This document shows, piece by piece, positions 19,964 to 29,624 of a stretch of DNA of 64,000 nucleotides (positions within the stretch are counted from its first letter, which is position 1; each line of letters opens with the position of its first letter). Under the pieces are notes generated by a model that made no database searches, had not been told where the DNA came from, and worked only from the letters and a program-made list of their open reading frames with translations. The translations under genes and the position numbers were made by a program. The DNA is from Pelagibacterium xiamenense (GTDB lineage: Bacteria; Pseudomonadota; Alphaproteobacteria; Rhizobiales; Devosiaceae): positions 186,001-250,000 of the forward strand of contig NZ_JAJOYS010000003.1 in NCBI RefSeq assembly GCF_021166475.1, in the 5' to 3' direction.

Positions 19964-22858
19964 CTACTGCGCCGCCGTTCCCATGCGCGCCGGACGCCTC
20001 TCCATGACTTCCTTGAGGAACCGCCCCGTATGCGAGCGGGGATTACTCGCAACATCCTCGGGCGTTCCCACCGCGACGATCTCGCCGCCGCCATCGCCAC
20101 CCTCGGGGCCCAGATCGATGATCCAGTCGGCGGTTTTGATGACTTCGAGATTGTGCTCGATGACGACCACGGTATTGCCGGTATCGACGAGCTCCTGCAG
20201 CACCTCGAGCAGCTTGGCCACGTCGTGGAAATGCAGACCCGTCGTCGGTTCGTCGAGCACGTAGAGCGTGCGGCCCGTGGCGCGCTTGGAAAGCTCCTTG
20301 GCGAGCTTGACGCGCTGCGCCTCACCGCCCGAGAGCGTCGTCGCCTGCTGGCCGATCTTGACGTAACCGAGCCCGACGCGCTGCAGGGTCACGAGCTTGT
20401 CCCGGATGACCGGCACCGCCGAGAAGAACTCGACGCCCTCATCGACAGTCAGTTCCAGGACGTCGGAAATCGACTTGCCCTTGAACTGGACCTCGAGGGT
20501 TTCGCGATTGTAGCGATGGCCCTTGCAGACGTCGCACGTAACGTAAACGTCAGGCAAAAAGTGCATCTCGATCTTGATGACGCCGTCGCCCTGACACGCC
20601 TCGCAGCGCCCGCCCTTGACGTTGAACGAGAACCGCCCCGGCGCATAACCGCGCGCCTTGGCCTCCGGCATATTGGCGAACCACTCGCGGATATGGGTGA
20701 ACGCACCGGTATAGGTCGCCGGGTTCGAGCGCGGCGTGCGGCCGATCGGGCTCTGATCGATGTCGATCACCTTGTCGAGGAATTCCAGTCCGATGAGACT
20801 GTCGTGCGGGGCAGGGTGCACGCGCGCGCCGTTAAGACGCCGCGCGACCGCCTGATAGAGCGTATCGATGGTGAGCGTGGACTTGCCGCCACCCGAAACC
20901 CCGGTGACGGCGACGAACATGCCCAACGGAATATCGACAGAAACGTTCTTGAGGTTGTTGCCCGTCGCACCGGTCAGGCTGAGCTTGCGGCCCTTCTTGG
21001 CCTTGCGGCGTTCGGACGGCACGGCAATGGCCCGGCGGCCGGACAGATACTGGCCGGTCAGGCTGTCGGGGGTCTCCATGACGTCGTCGGGCGTGCCCTG
21101 AGCGACAATGTGGCCCCCGTGTACGCCGGCGCCCGGACCGATGTCGAGCACATGGTCGGCGGTTAGGATCGCGTCCTCGTCGTGCTCGACGACAATCACG
21201 GTGTTACCCTGATCGCGCAGCCGGCGCAGCGTATCGAGCAGCCGCGCATTGTCGCGCTGGTGCAGGCCGATGGAGGGCTCGTCGAGCACATAGAGCACGC
21301 CCGTCAGCCCCGAGCCGATCTGGCTGGCGAGCCGGATGCGCTGGCTCTCGCCACCCGAAAGCGAGCCGGAATTGCGCGAAAGCGTGAGATATTCGAGCCC
21401 GACATCGTTCAGGAACGCAAGGCGCTCGCGGATTTCCTTGAGCACGCGCTCGCCGATGGCCAGCTGCGTGTCGTTGAGCTTGTCCGACAGCGCCTCGAAC
21501 CACTCGGCGGCCGCCTTGATCGAGAGATCGGCGACCTGGCCGATATGCCATCCGTCGATCTTGACCGCCAGCGCTTCGGGCTTGAGCCGGTTGCCTCCGC
21601 AGGACGGGCAGGGGGCCGCCGCCATATAGCGCTCGATCTCCTCGCGCGCGGCCGAGGATTCGGTCTCCCGGTACCGCCGCTCAAGATTGCCCACGACACC
21701 CTCGAACGGCTTTTTGGTCGTATATTTGCGCAGGCCATCGTCATAGACGAACTCGATCGGCGTCGAACCGGTGCCGAACAGGACGGCGTTCTGAACCTCT
21801 TCGGACAGATCCTGCCAGGCGGAACCGGTCGATGCCTTGTAATGCCGGGTGACGGCCTGCAGCGTCTGCTGGTAATAGGGCGAGGACGTCTTCGACCACG
21901 GCAGGATGGCCCCGTCGCGCAACGACAGGGTGGGGTCCGGAACCACCAGCATGGGATCGATCTTGGCTTCCGTACCGAGCCCCGAACACGTCGGGCACGC
22001 ACCGAACGGGTTGTTGAACGAAAACAGCCGCGGTTCGATCTCGGCGATCGTGAAGCCGGAAACCGGGCAGGCGAACTTCTCCGAGAAGGTCAGGCGTTTG
22101 GGGGTGCCATCTTCATCGGTTTCGTCCGCGAACTCGGCGAAGGCGATGCCGTCGGCGAGTCGCAGCGCGGTTTCGAAACTCTCCGCCAGACGGCTCGAAA
22201 TGTCGGGATTGACGACGACGCGGTCGACCACGACCTCGATGTCGTGCTTGAGCTTCTTGTCGAGCGCCGGCGCTTCCTCAATTTCATAGAAGGTGCCGTC
22301 GATCTTGACGCGCTGGAACCCCTTCTTCATGAGGTCGGCAAGCTCCCTGCGGTACTCGCCCTTGCGGCCCCGGACGATAGGCGCAAGGAGGTAAAGCCGC
22401 GTGCCTTCCTTGAGCGCGAGCACCTTGTCGACCATCTGCGAAACCGTCTGGCTCTCGATGGGCAGACCGGTGGCCGGGGAATAGGGGATGCCGACGCGCG
22501 CGAACAACAAGCGCAGATAGTCGTAGATCTCGGTGACGGTGCCGACCGTCGAGCGCGGGTTGCGCGAGGTCGTCTTCTGCTCGATGGAAATCGCCGGGGA
22601 AAGCCCCTCGATCTGCTCGACATCGGGCTTCTGCATCATCTCGAGGAACTGCCGCGCATAGGCCGACAGGCTCTCGACATAGCGCCGCTGGCCCTCCGCA
22701 TAGATCGTGTCGAACGCCAGCGATGACTTGCCCGAACCCGAAAGCCCCGTCATCACGATGAGCTTGTCGCGCGGCAGGCGGACATCGATGTTCTTGAGAT
22801 TGTGCTCCTTGGCGCCACGAATGACGATGTCGCGATTGGGGTTCGAAATGTCCGTCAT
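19964..22858 (-). CDS. uvrA: UvrABC system protein A
   Basis: 964 aa. UvrA is the damage-recognition ATPase of nucleotide excision repair. The first Walker A is [10 protein letters not shown] at residues 38-47 and the second is [11 protein letters not shown]. Zinc-finger cysteines are seen in [14 protein letters not shown] and CPSCGGN, and in the C-terminal finger CEACQGDG with [10 protein letters not shown]. Two ABC signatures ([13 protein letters not shown] and [13 protein letters not shown]) are present. ATG 22858 is used although the base sequence before it gives no clear ribosome site; the frame is open upstream to a GTG at 22948. No exact LexA box is found in its upstream region. Confidence 0.97.
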   Translation of the reverse strand: MTDISNPNRDIVIRGAKEHNLKNIDVRLPRDKLIVMTGLSGSGKSSLAFDTIYAEGQRRYVESLSAYARQFLEMMQKPDVEQIEGLSPAISIEQKTTSRNPRSTVGTVTEIYDYLRLLFARVGIPYSPATGLPIESQTVSQMVDKVLALKEGTRLYLLAPIVRGRKGEYRRELADLMKKGFQRVKIDGTFYEIEEAPALDKKLKHDIEVVVDRVVVNPDISSRLAESFETALRLADGIAFAEFADETDEDGTPKRLTFSEKFACPVSGFTIAEIEPRLFSFNNPFGACPTCSGLGTEAKIDPMLVVPDPTLSLRDGAILPWSKTSSPYYQQTLQAVTRHYKASTGSAWQDLSEEVQNAVLFGTGSTPIEFVYDDGLRKYTTKKPFEGVVGNLERRYRETESSAAREEIERYMAAAPCPSCGGNRLKPEALAVKIDGWHIGQVADLSIKAAAEWFEALSDKLNDTQLAIGERVLKEIRERLAFLNDVGLEYLTLSRNSGSLSGGESQRIRLASQIGSGLTGVLYVLDEPSIGLHQRDNARLLDTLRRLRDQGNTVIVVEHDEDAILTADHVLDIGPGAGVHGGHIVAQGTPDDVMETPDSLTGQYLSGRRAIAVPSERRKAKKGRKLSLTGATGNNLKNVSVDIPLGMFVAVTGVSGGGKSTLTIDTLYQAVARRLNGARVHPAPHDSLIGLEFLDKVIDIDQSPIGRTPRSNPATYTGAFTHIREWFANMPEAKARGYAPGRFSFNVKGGRCEACQGDGVIKIEMHFLPDVYVTCDVCKGHRYNRETLEVQFKGKSISDVLELTVDEGVEFFSAVPVIRDKLVTLQRVGLGYVKIGQQATTLSGGEAQRVKLAKELSKRATGRTLYVLDEPTTGLHFHDVAKLLEVLQELVDTGNTVVVIEHNLEVIKTADWIIDLGPEGGDGGGEIVAVGTPEDVASNPRSHTGRFLKEVMERRPARMGTAAQ

Positions 22859-22880
22859 GGGCCAGTCCAAGGAGGTTCGT

Positions 22881-22898
22881 GTTCCCTCACGTGGGAAC
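22881..22898. promoter_or_regulatory. GTTCCC...GGGAAC palindrome upstream of uvrA
   Basis: A six-base perfect inverted repeat with a six-base centre lies 23-40 bases before the uvrA start. It contains one GTTC and one GAAC half-site, but their orientation and spacing differ from the LexA boxes elsewhere in this window. It could be an operator for uvrA; the protein is unknown. Confidence 0.35.
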
Positions 22899-23067
22899 AG
22901 GGTGTTACGTCGTGTCCGGAAACGGGCCTGATTAGGCGCCCGGTTCACTTAAGCATTATGGCAACGCGCCGCAAGAGAACCGCTGCGCTGATTTAGACCG
23001 GATGGCGCAGAAGCGGCGCCAGCGCGCCAATCCCTGCAACCAAAAGACCGCCAATGCGGATGGTGAG

Positions 23068-23232
23068 CTAGAGCGTGTAGCGCTCCAAAGCATCGTTTAA
23101 ATCGGTTTTCGTAACCAGCTCGGCCACAATAATGTTCCGCGCAGCGGTCGCGCGGGCTTCAGCTTGCGTGCGCGCGACGCCTGCCGCTTCACGAGCCTTA
23201 GTATAGCCGAGTGTGTCGAAGGCGAAAGTCAT
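23068..23232 (-). CDS. Short DUF1640-like microprotein under LexA control
   Basis: 54 aa. The N-terminus MTFAFDTLGYTKAREAAGV and the following AEARATAARNIIVAELVTKTDL resemble the first third of bacterial DUF1640 (coiled-coil) proteins, which are usually longer, with a coiled coil and a C-terminal membrane helix. This one stops right after the TKTDL hinge. ATG 23232 is the family start; the open frame continues upstream without similarity. A full promoter with a LexA box over its -10 lies directly upstream, so expression should rise on DNA damage. It could be a real SOS microprotein or a truncated remnant that kept its promoter. Confidence 0.65.
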   Translation of the reverse strand: MTFAFDTLGYTKAREAAGVARTQAEARATAARNIIVAELVTKTDLNDALERYTL

Positions 23233-23269
23233 TGGCCGGTTCTCTTGTTCCCCACGCTGACAACAATAG

Positions 23270-23284
23270 GAACATAATAGGAAC
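23270..23284 (-). promoter_or_regulatory. LexA box of the DUF1640-like gene
   Basis: On the minus strand it reads GTTCCTATTATGTTC, exactly GTTC-N7-GTTC. The TATTAT in its centre is the -10 hexamer of the promoter, so bound LexA would block it directly. It is 38 bases before the start codon. Confidence 0.87.
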
Positions 23285-23301
23285 AAGTAGAATCGCGTCA
23301 A
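23274..23301 (-). promoter_or_regulatory. Promoter of the DUF1640-like gene
   Basis: On the minus strand TTGACG (23296-23301) and TATTAT (23274-23279) are 16 bases apart, a near-consensus sigma-70-type promoter. The LexA box overlaps its -10. Confidence 0.75.
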
Positions 23302-23340
23302 GCCCTCTTTTGCACAGCACCCGGTTTGGCAGGGTGAGCA

Positions 23341-23376
23341 TTGACACAGTACCCACAATATGAACAAAAATAGAAC
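23341..23376 (+). promoter_or_regulatory. ssb promoter region with LexA box
   Basis: A perfect -35 TTGACA (23341-23346) is followed by GAACAAAAATAGAAC (23362-23376), an exact GAAC-N7-GAAC LexA box, 125 bases before ssb. The -10 must lie inside the box; no strong hexamer stands out (AAAAAT at 23366-23371 is the best I see). This box and the one for the divergent DUF1640-like gene are 77 bases apart. Confidence 0.8.
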
Positions 23377-23501
23377 ATAGCGTTGGCTGCGCTGTGCAAA
23401 AGCCCGGCGCGCGGTTTCGCGCGGGGACCGGGAACGACTATAGTGCGCGGCACGAAAGGGGCCGGGCGCATCCGGCCGGAACGAACGAAAGGCTTAAGGC
23501 G

Positions 23502-23981
23502 ATGTCGGGAAGCGTCAACAAGGTGATATTGGTGGGCAATCTGGGTGCGGACCCGGAAGTGCGCAACCTGCCCAATGGCGGCATGGTCGCCAATCTGCGC
23601 ATCGCGACCTCCGAGCGCTGGCGCGACCGCAACAGCGGCGAACAGCGCGAGCGCACCGAATGGCACCGGGTGGTGATTTTCTCCGAAGGGCTCGTCAAGG
23701 TGGCGCAGAACTACCTGCGCAAGGGCTCCAAGGTCTATATTGAAGGGCAGTTGCAGACCCGCAAATGGGAACGCGACGGCCAGGACCAGTACACCACCGA
23801 AATCGTGCTGCAGGGGTTCAATTCCAACCTCACCATGCTGGATGCACGCAACGGCGAGGGCGGAGACTTCGGCGGCGGGGGCGGCGGCGGCTATTCCAAC
23901 CAGCGCCAGACCGAAAACCGGCGCCCCTCGAGCCAGCCGGCCTTCGAGCCCGGCGGCATGGACGACGACATCCCGTTCTGA
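23502..23981 (+). CDS. ssb: Single-stranded DNA-binding protein
   Basis: 159 aa. SSB coats single-stranded DNA and recruits repair and replication proteins. The OB fold runs from [18 protein letters not shown] to about residue 110 and includes [23 protein letters not shown] and [14 protein letters not shown] glycine-rich linker follows, and the C-terminal tip is the partner-binding MDDDIPF. ATG 23502 is the family start. A LexA box upstream makes it SOS inducible. A strong terminator lies after it. Confidence 0.97.
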   Translation: MSGSVNKVILVGNLGADPEVRNLPNGGMVANLRIATSERWRDRNSGEQRERTEWHRVVIFSEGLVKVAQNYLRKGSKVYIEGQLQTRKWERDGQDQYTTEIVLQGFNSNLTMLDARNGEGGDFGGGGGGGYSNQRQTENRRPSSQPAFEPGGMDDDIPF

Positions 23982-23990
23982 TCGGGACGA

Positions 23991-24022
23991 AAAAAAGGGC
24001 GGCCGAAGGGCCGCCCTTTGTC
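23991..24022. terminator. Bidirectional terminator between ssb and the convergent exporter operon
   Basis: The stem GGGCGGCC / GGCCGCCC (23997-24004 and 24009-24016) has a GAAG loop. It is preceded by a run of A (23990-23996) and followed by TTTGTCCTT, so it can serve ssb and the minus-strand gene ending at 24042. Confidence 0.8.
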
Positions 24023-24041
24023 CTTGCGGCGATGTTGCGGC

Positions 24042-24572
24042 CTACTGGCCCGCGAACGGCACGTTGGCCGTAGTGACTTCGCCGGTTTCGTTGTCGGTGA
24101 TTGTCAGGTCCATGACGATTTCCGAGCCGAGAAGATTGATCCCGGCAGCGATGGTGTTGTCGCCGTCGTCGGCGTTCCGGTCGACCAGATCGAAGCTGAC
24201 GTCGTCGCCGGAGCGTTCGCCGATCGCGACACCCCGAAAACTCGCGACCGAGGACATGATCGCTTCATAGCGGTCGCGCTCCCGGACATAGGCGAGGGTG
24301 CCCGCGACCGCGAGCGTCCGTCCGGCAACGGTACAGCGGCCGTCGAAGGCCACCTGCGCGGTGCCCGAATCCGTGATGCCCAGGCGGCACACCATGGTTT
24401 CGCTTTCGCCGGTCGAGGCCACCTGCGCGACGCCGCGGCCGCGCCAGTCCCCGACATAGCTCTTGAGCAGATCGATATCTTCCTGCGCGGCGTGCGCCGG
24501 CTGGGCGGCGCCGAGCGCCACGATTGCGAGGCCGAGAGCCAGAAGCGGGCTAAGAGGATGTGACTTCTTCAT
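24042..24572 (-). CDS. Secreted protein of unknown function, partner of the RND exporter
   Basis: 176 aa. MKKSHPLSPLLALGLAIVALGAAQPAHAAQ is a clean Sec signal peptide with an AxA cleavage site. The mature part starts DIDLLKSYVGDWRGRGVAQ and looks all-beta, like a small lipocalin or nitrobindin-type barrel, but I cannot name a family. The ATG at 24572 overlaps the end of the RND exporter gene by 23 bases, so the two are translated together. It may be a periplasmic ligand carrier for that exporter; this is inferred from position only. Confidence 0.7.
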   Translation of the reverse strand: MKKSHPLSPLLALGLAIVALGAAQPAHAAQEDIDLLKSYVGDWRGRGVAQVASTGESETMVCRLGITDSGTAQVAFDGRCTVAGRTLAVAGTLAYVRERDRYEAIMSSVASFRGVAIGERSGDDVSFDLVDRNADDGDNTIAAGINLLGSEIVMDLTITDNETGEVTTANVPFAGQ

Positions 24573-26814
24573 GAGACAGTTCTCTCCGAGGAGCAAATAG
24601 ACGTGCCCCGCCGATAAGAATGGCGGGCAGAACGATGAGGTCGCCGACCAGCGCCGCAAGCAGCGTGATGATCGAGAGCATGCCGAACATCGCCACTTGC
24701 GGCAGAACGGACACCATCAGCACCGAACATCCCACGACGAGGATCAGCGTCGTTGCGATCAGCGCCGGGCCGACGCGATCGAGCGTGGTGTCGACGGCCT
24801 CCGCGATCGTCTCGCCCCGCTCCCGCGCCCTGGCATAATGGGCAAGGAAGTGGATGGTGTCGTCGACCGCGATGCCGAAGGCCACCGTCAGCGAGATCAC
24901 TGTCGTAAATTGCAGGTGAACGCCGGATGAATAGAGCACCAATTCGGTAAAAAGGATCGGCATGCTGTTGGGTATGATGGCCGCGAGCGACAGCTTCCAG
25001 GAGCGGAAGGCGACGCCGATCAGAACGATCGAGAGCAGGACCGCCAGCGCGAGGCTCATCTGCAGCGTCCCGATCATGTCCGTGCTGGCGGCCGCCGAGA
25101 GGACACGGAAGCCGCTGATTTCGGCGTCGTCCAGCCCGGCCGCGTCGAGCCCCGCGCGCAAACGCGTGACGAGGTCCTCGGTCTGGTCGGCGTTCTCGGA
25201 CGTTTGCGAAAACCCCGTCACGAGCGCCTGCGAGCCGTCTTCGGACACGAACCGGGCGCGCAGGAAGTCGCCCACGGCATCGAACACCTCGTCGCGGGAG
25301 AAGCCGGCATCCGTATACCGTTCGAAACTCGCGGCCGAGATCACCTTGCCCTGACCGAAATAGCGCTGGGCCACGCGATGGGCGGCTTCGACGCGCGCAT
25401 AGTCCGCATCGCTCATGGCTTCGGTTGGACCCGAAAGCGGCACGCGAATATAGATCGGGCTCACACCGCCCACGCCTTCGTCGATTTCCGCGCTGATCGC
25501 GAGGGATTCGCTGTTGGTGGGCAGGAAGTGCTGAAACGCGAAGCGCGGTTCGAGCAGGAAATGCGGGATGAGCAGCAACAGCGCGATCGCGGCGGATGCA
25601 ATCGCGATCTTGCGCGGCATAACCCGTGCCAGCCGCCGCGCGACCGGAATGGGCGCCGTCAGCGCGATCGAAGGCGGCTTGCGCGTCTTGTAACCCAGCC
25701 GCAGCGCGGCGAGCAGGGTCAGCGGCAGGAACGTCACGAGCGCGACGAAGGCGACGCACATGCCGATGGCCCCCGAGATGGCGAATTCCTGCAGCCCCTG
25801 TCCGGGCGCAAGCGTGAGCGTGGCGAACGCGATGATGGTGGTGAGCGTCGTCAGCGCGCAGGCGGGGCTGACGCGCTCGACGGTGCGCCAGAGCGCCGCG
25901 CGCGGTGCGATGCCCTCCTGGGACATGCGCAGCCAGTAAAGGCAGAAATACATACTCTCGGCGAACGCGATGACCAGCACCAGAACCGAGACGATGTTGG
26001 TGAGGAAAGTGAACGCGCCGAACAAAAGCGTTACCGTCCCCATGAGCCAGAGCGCGCTGATGGCGGGCGTCAGCGTGGCGATCAGCGCACCCCAGAAGGT
26101 GCGGAAGCTGATGAGCGCGGTGATGAAGCCCAGGACCACGCCCGCGACCATGAACATCCACTGGTCGTTCTTGGCGGCGTTGAGGAGTTCCTGTTTCCAC
26201 ACCGGCGGACCGGTGAGCCTTATGGAGATGTCGTCGGTTTGGTAGAACGCGATCAGCGACCGGAGGCTCTCGATCATCGCGCGCTCGCCTTCTGCGGCAA
26301 GCCTTTCGGCATTCGGGAACAGGATCATGACCATGCCCGAATTATCCGCCGCAATGAGGTTGCGCATGATCGGGTCGGTCTCGCGCAGCTCCGCGAGCGC
26401 GGCCTCGACCTCTTCGCGCGTCTCCATGCCCTCGGGCACCGCGGGTACGCTGGCCCCGTCTTCCGTCGGCTGGCGCAGCGAGAAGGGCGAAAGCGTACCG
26501 GCGGCGAACGGGCTGACCTCGAGTTCGAGGCCCAGATACCGCAATTCCTCGATGACGGCAGGGTCGGTGAGGGTGTCGCTCTGAACGAGCAGATAGACGT
26601 CGTCCTCGAAGGTTTCGAAGCTGTCCGAGAGCCGCATATAGCGGTCGTATTCAGCGCCGGTGCCGCGATAGAGGCGCAACAGGTCGCTGTCGATCTCGAA
26701 CCGCGTCAGGCCAAAAATGCAGAGCGCCGAAAACGCAAGCACGATGGCGGCGGCAATGCGCGGCCATTTGAGCGACAGAAGGCCCAGGCGCTCCAGTCCG
26801 AAACCGATTGACAC
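24550..26814 (-). CDS. RND superfamily (MMPL-type) exporter
   Basis: 754 aa inner-membrane protein. The layout is typical: one helix near residues 20-38, a large periplasmic loop, five helices from about residue 210 (MVAGVVLGFITALISF onward), a second periplasmic loop, and a final block of five helices. The motif AFAESMYFCLYWLRM in the first half and AFGIAVDDTIHFLAHYARARERG in the second are RND-type proton-relay segments. MMPL/HpnN-like members move lipids or hopanoids to the outer membrane; the substrate here is unknown. The start is a GTG at 26814 with no strong ribosome site. It forms an operon with the overlapping secreted protein. Confidence 0.85.
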   Translation of the reverse strand: MSIGFGLERLGLLSLKWPRIAAAIVLAFSALCIFGLTRFEIDSDLLRLYRGTGAEYDRYMRLSDSFETFEDDVYLLVQSDTLTDPAVIEELRYLGLELEVSPFAAGTLSPFSLRQPTEDGASVPAVPEGMETREEVEAALAELRETDPIMRNLIAADNSGMVMILFPNAERLAAEGERAMIESLRSLIAFYQTDDISIRLTGPPVWKQELLNAAKNDQWMFMVAGVVLGFITALISFRTFWGALIATLTPAISALWLMGTVTLLFGAFTFLTNIVSVLVLVIAFAESMYFCLYWLRMSQEGIAPRAALWRTVERVSPACALTTLTTIIAFATLTLAPGQGLQEFAISGAIGMCVAFVALVTFLPLTLLAALRLGYKTRKPPSIALTAPIPVARRLARVMPRKIAIASAAIALLLLIPHFLLEPRFAFQHFLPTNSESLAISAEIDEGVGGVSPIYIRVPLSGPTEAMSDADYARVEAAHRVAQRYFGQGKVISAASFERYTDAGFSRDEVFDAVGDFLRARFVSEDGSQALVTGFSQTSENADQTEDLVTRLRAGLDAAGLDDAEISGFRVLSAAASTDMIGTLQMSLALAVLLSIVLIGVAFRSWKLSLAAIIPNSMPILFTELVLYSSGVHLQFTTVISLTVAFGIAVDDTIHFLAHYARARERGETIAEAVDTTLDRVGPALIATTLILVVGCSVLMVSVLPQVAMFGMLSIITLLAALVGDLIVLPAILIGGARLFAPRRELSHEEVTSS

Positions 26815-26912
26815 TGTTCCAAGACCCCTTCGGCGAGTCAGTTAAAATGGATTAGCCAGTGGTAATGGCTAGCCGGTGCGCCGTCCAGCAGATGAGACCC
26901 GCCCGACCAGTA

Positions 26913-27356
26913 TCAATTGCGTTCGCGGCGCAATCGTGATGCCAAAAGGATGCTGGTTTCGGTGAGCGTGACGCCCTCGATAAGCCTGATGGCATTCAAT
27001 GTCTTGTCAAAATCGTAAAGCGAGGCGGTTTCGACCTCTGCAACGAGATCCCATCTGCCGTTCGTGCTCGAGAGCGCGCGGATCTGTGGAAATCCCGCAA
27101 GGGCTTTGGCCACCCTGTCGGTAACGCGGCCCTCCACCTCGATCATGGCGATCGCGCGCACCGGCGCATTGGCGGTATCCTGGGCAAGGACGACCGTATA
27201 GCCCTGGATGACGCCGGCCGCCTCGAGCTTATCCATCCGCGCCTTGACGGTGGCGCGGGAGATGCCCAGCGCCGCGGCAAGGCTGGCGACGGGGAGGCGG
27301 GCGTCGTCGCGCAGGAGGGCGATGAGGCGGCGGTCGGTGTCGTCGATATTGATCAT
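26913..27356 (-). CDS. Lrp/AsnC family transcriptional regulator
   Basis: 147 aa. The N-terminal helix-turn-helix (IDDTDRRLIALLRDDARLPVASLAAALGISRATVKARM) is followed by a RAM ligand-binding domain with VIQGYTVVL and GRWDLVAEVE. Such proteins sense amino acids. It is divergent from rocF-rocD across 115 bases containing inverted repeats, so it most likely controls arginine/ornithine catabolism, as related regulators beside arginase genes do. ATG 27356 gives the family N-terminus. Confidence 0.92.
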   Translation of the reverse strand: MINIDDTDRRLIALLRDDARLPVASLAAALGISRATVKARMDKLEAAGVIQGYTVVLAQDTANAPVRAIAMIEVEGRVTDRVAKALAGFPQIRALSSTNGRWDLVAEVETASLYDFDKTLNAIRLIEGVTLTETSILLASRLRRERN

Positions 27357-27357
27357 T

Positions 27358-27387
27358 TTGCGCAGCTGTTGACATCGAACTGCGCAA
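27358..27387. promoter_or_regulatory. Inverted repeat in the lrp-rocF gap (candidate Lrp operator)
   Basis: TTGCGCAG (27358-27365) and CTGCGCAA (27380-27387) form a perfect 8-base inverted repeat around a TTGACA (27369-27374) that could be the rocF -35. A further GCGCAATATTGATCA at 27393-27407 repeats the right arm and mirrors the TGATCATTTTGCGC that begins at the lrp start, so several half-sites are arrayed across the gap. Confidence 0.6.
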
Positions 27388-27471
27388 ATATAGCGCAATA
27401 TTGATCATACTACCAACTATTCGCCGGCGCCTGGGCGCGGCACTCTTAGGATCGAGGCATAGGGGAGATTC

Positions 27472-28401
27472 ATGATTCAGCGGCCATCGCAGTCGATCAC
27501 GCTTATCGGCGCCCCGCTCGAAGAGGGCGCAAGCCGGCCGGGTTGCTCCATGGGCCCCAAGGCCATGCGGATCGCCGGCATCGCCGAAGCGCTGTCGACG
27601 CTGGGACACAGCGTCACGGATGCGGGCGATGTGACGCCCGAGGCGGTGCCGATCAGCTTTGAGGGCCACGCAAGAAACCCCGAAATCGTGACGGGCTTTG
27701 CGCGCGCGCTCGCCACGGAAGGCCGGCGGGCGCTCGGCGATGGCCAGACGGTGGTCTATCTTGGCGGCGACCACGCGATCGCCTTCGGTACGGTCGCGGC
27801 AGCGCTTGGCCATGCCGAGGCGCTGGGGCGCAAGCTGCACGTGATCTGGCTCGATGCGCATTCAGATTTCAACACGCCGCAAACCTCGCTTTCTGGTAAT
27901 ATGCACGGCATGCCCGCGGCGTTCTTTTGCGGCGAGCCGGGGTTCGAGGGGTTGATAGAGAGCCCCAGGCTGCCACCGGGCAATTTTCACATCGTGGGCG
28001 CGCGCTCGATCGACCCCGCAGAAGTCGAATTGCTCGATGCGCGGGGCGCGGACGTCAACGACATGGCGGTGATCGACGAGCACGGCATCGGCGCCGTCAT
28101 GCGGCGAATCCTTGGGGAGGCCGAACGCGATGACGCGCTTTTGCATGTGAGCCTCGACGTCGACTTCATCGAGCCCGACATCGCCCCGGGGGTCGGCACC
28201 ACGGTCCCGGGCGGTGCGACGTTTCGCGAGGCGCACCTGGCGATGGAAATGATCGGGCGCACCGGGCGCATGGCGAGCCTCGACCTCGTCGAGCTCAATC
28301 CCTTCCTCGACGACCGTGGCAAGAGCGCGCGGCTGATGGTCGAACTGGCCGCCAGCGCCTTCGGCCGGCGCATATTCGACCGCCCGACGCAACCTGCATA
28401 A
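27472..28401 (+). CDS. rocF: Arginase
   Basis: 309 aa. Hydrolyses arginine to ornithine and urea with a two-manganese centre. The metal ligands are in place: His101 in [10 protein letters not shown], Asp128, His130 and Asp132 in WLDAHSDFN, and Asp229 and Asp231 in SLDVDFIEP. The N-terminal [19 protein letters not shown] is typical of arginases, as against agmatinases. ATG 27472 has GGGGAG upstream. It is 11 bases before rocD, so arginine can be taken to glutamate semialdehyde by this two-gene operon. Confidence 0.95.
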   Translation: MIQRPSQSITLIGAPLEEGASRPGCSMGPKAMRIAGIAEALSTLGHSVTDAGDVTPEAVPISFEGHARNPEIVTGFARALATEGRRALGDGQTVVYLGGDHAIAFGTVAAALGHAEALGRKLHVIWLDAHSDFNTPQTSLSGNMHGMPAAFFCGEPGFEGLIESPRLPPGNFHIVGARSIDPAEVELLDARGADVNDMAVIDEHGIGAVMRRILGEAERDDALLHVSLDVDFIEPDIAPGVGTTVPGGATFREAHLAMEMIGRTGRMASLDLVELNPFLDDRGKSARLMVELAASAFGRRIFDRPTQPA

Positions 28402-28412
28402 AGGCTGAAACG

Positions 28413-29615
28413 ATGACGACCACCGAAGATCTGATTGCGCTGGAGTCCAGCCTCGGCGCACACAATTACAAGCCGCTCGACGTCGCGCTCGTCAGGGGCG
28501 AGGGCGTTTTTGTCTACGACGTGGAGGGCAAGCGCTACCTCGATTGCCTTTCGGCCTATTCGGCGGTCAATCAGGGCCACTGCCACCCGCGCATTTTCGA
28601 AGCGCTGGTCGAACAGGCGAGAAAGCTCACGCTCACCTCGCGCGCCTTCCACAACGATCAGCTCGGGCATTTTTATCAGGAGATCGCGGAACTCACCGGC
28701 TCGCACAAGGTATTGCCGATGAATACCGGCGCGGAGGCTGTCGAAAGCGCCATCAAGGCCGTGCGCAAGTGGGGCTATGAGGTCAAGGGGGTGGAAAAGG
28801 ACAAGGCCGAGATCATCGTTTGTGCCAACAATTTCCACGGCAGGACGATGGGGATCGTCGGGTTTTCGACCGATCCGGACGCGCGCACCGGCTTCGGGCC
28901 GTTCGCGCCCGGGTTCAGGATCGTTCCCTTCGGCGACGCTGCGGCGTTCGAGAAGGCGATTACGCCCAACACCGTGGGCTTTCTCGTCGAGCCGATCCAG
29001 GGCGAGGCGGGCGTGATCATTCCGCCTGCGGGCTATTTCAAGCGCGTCCGGGAATTGTGCACGGAACATAACGTCACGCTTATACTGGACGAGATCCAGA
29101 CGGGCCTCGGCCGGACCGGCAAGCTGCTCGCCGAGGAGCACGAAGGCATCGAGGCGGACGTGACGCTTCTGGGCAAAGCGCTTTCGGGCGGCTACTACCC
29201 GGTCTCCGCGGTGCTTTCCAATTCCGAGGTGCTCGGCGTTTTAAAACCCGGCCAGCACGGTTCGACCTTTGGCGGCAACCCGTTGGCCTGCGCCGTGGCG
29301 CGCATGGCGCTCAAGGTGCTGGTGGACGAGGGCATGATTGATAACGCCGCCGATCTCGGGCCCTATTTCCTCGAAGGGCTGAAGTCGATCAAATCCAACC
29401 ATATCCGGGATGTGCGCGGACGCGGGCTGATGCTCGCGGTCGACTTGCACCCTGAAGCGGGCGGGGCACGGGAGTTCTGCTACAGGCTGCGCGACAAGGG
29501 TATTCTCGCCAAGGACACGCATAACGACACGATCCGCATCGCGCCGCCGCTGGTCATAACCAAGGCGCAGATCGACGACGCGCTGGAGGTGTTCGACACG
29601 GTGCTGTCGACCTGA
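28413..29615 (+). CDS. rocD: Ornithine--oxo-acid aminotransferase
   Basis: 400 aa, PLP-dependent class III aminotransferase. It converts ornithine to glutamate 5-semialdehyde. Seen are the N-terminal [32 protein letters not shown] for cofactor binding, [13 protein letters not shown], and the Schiff-base Lys255 in [13 protein letters not shown]. These fit ornithine aminotransferase better than acetylornithine or GABA aminotransferases, and the arginase partner supports this. Follows rocF by 11 bases. Confidence 0.95.
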   Translation: MTTTEDLIALESSLGAHNYKPLDVALVRGEGVFVYDVEGKRYLDCLSAYSAVNQGHCHPRIFEALVEQARKLTLTSRAFHNDQLGHFYQEIAELTGSHKVLPMNTGAEAVESAIKAVRKWGYEVKGVEKDKAEIIVCANNFHGRTMGIVGFSTDPDARTGFGPFAPGFRIVPFGDAAAFEKAITPNTVGFLVEPIQGEAGVIIPPAGYFKRVRELCTEHNVTLILDEIQTGLGRTGKLLAEEHEGIEADVTLLGKALSGGYYPVSAVLSNSEVLGVLKPGQHGSTFGGNPLACAVARMALKVLVDEGMIDNAADLGPYFLEGLKSIKSNHIRDVRGRGLMLAVDLHPEAGGAREFCYRLRDKGILAKDTHNDTIRIAPPLVITKAQIDDALEVFDTVLST

Positions 29616-29624
29616 CCGTCGGAA

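Noticed and set aside
21182-22726. A 514-codon open frame on the plus strand opposite uvrA
   Set aside because: Shadow of uvrA with no family features and no ribosome site.
22875-22900. GTTC/GAAC half-sites before uvrA as a LexA box
   Set aside because: No pair has the same orientation with a 7-base spacer, so it fails the rule met exactly by the lexA, ssb and DUF1640-like boxes.
25204-26811. A 535-codon open frame on the plus strand opposite the RND exporter
   Set aside because: Composition is dominated by Arg, Gly, Asp and Glu and the exporter on the other strand has clear membrane helices, so this frame is a shadow.
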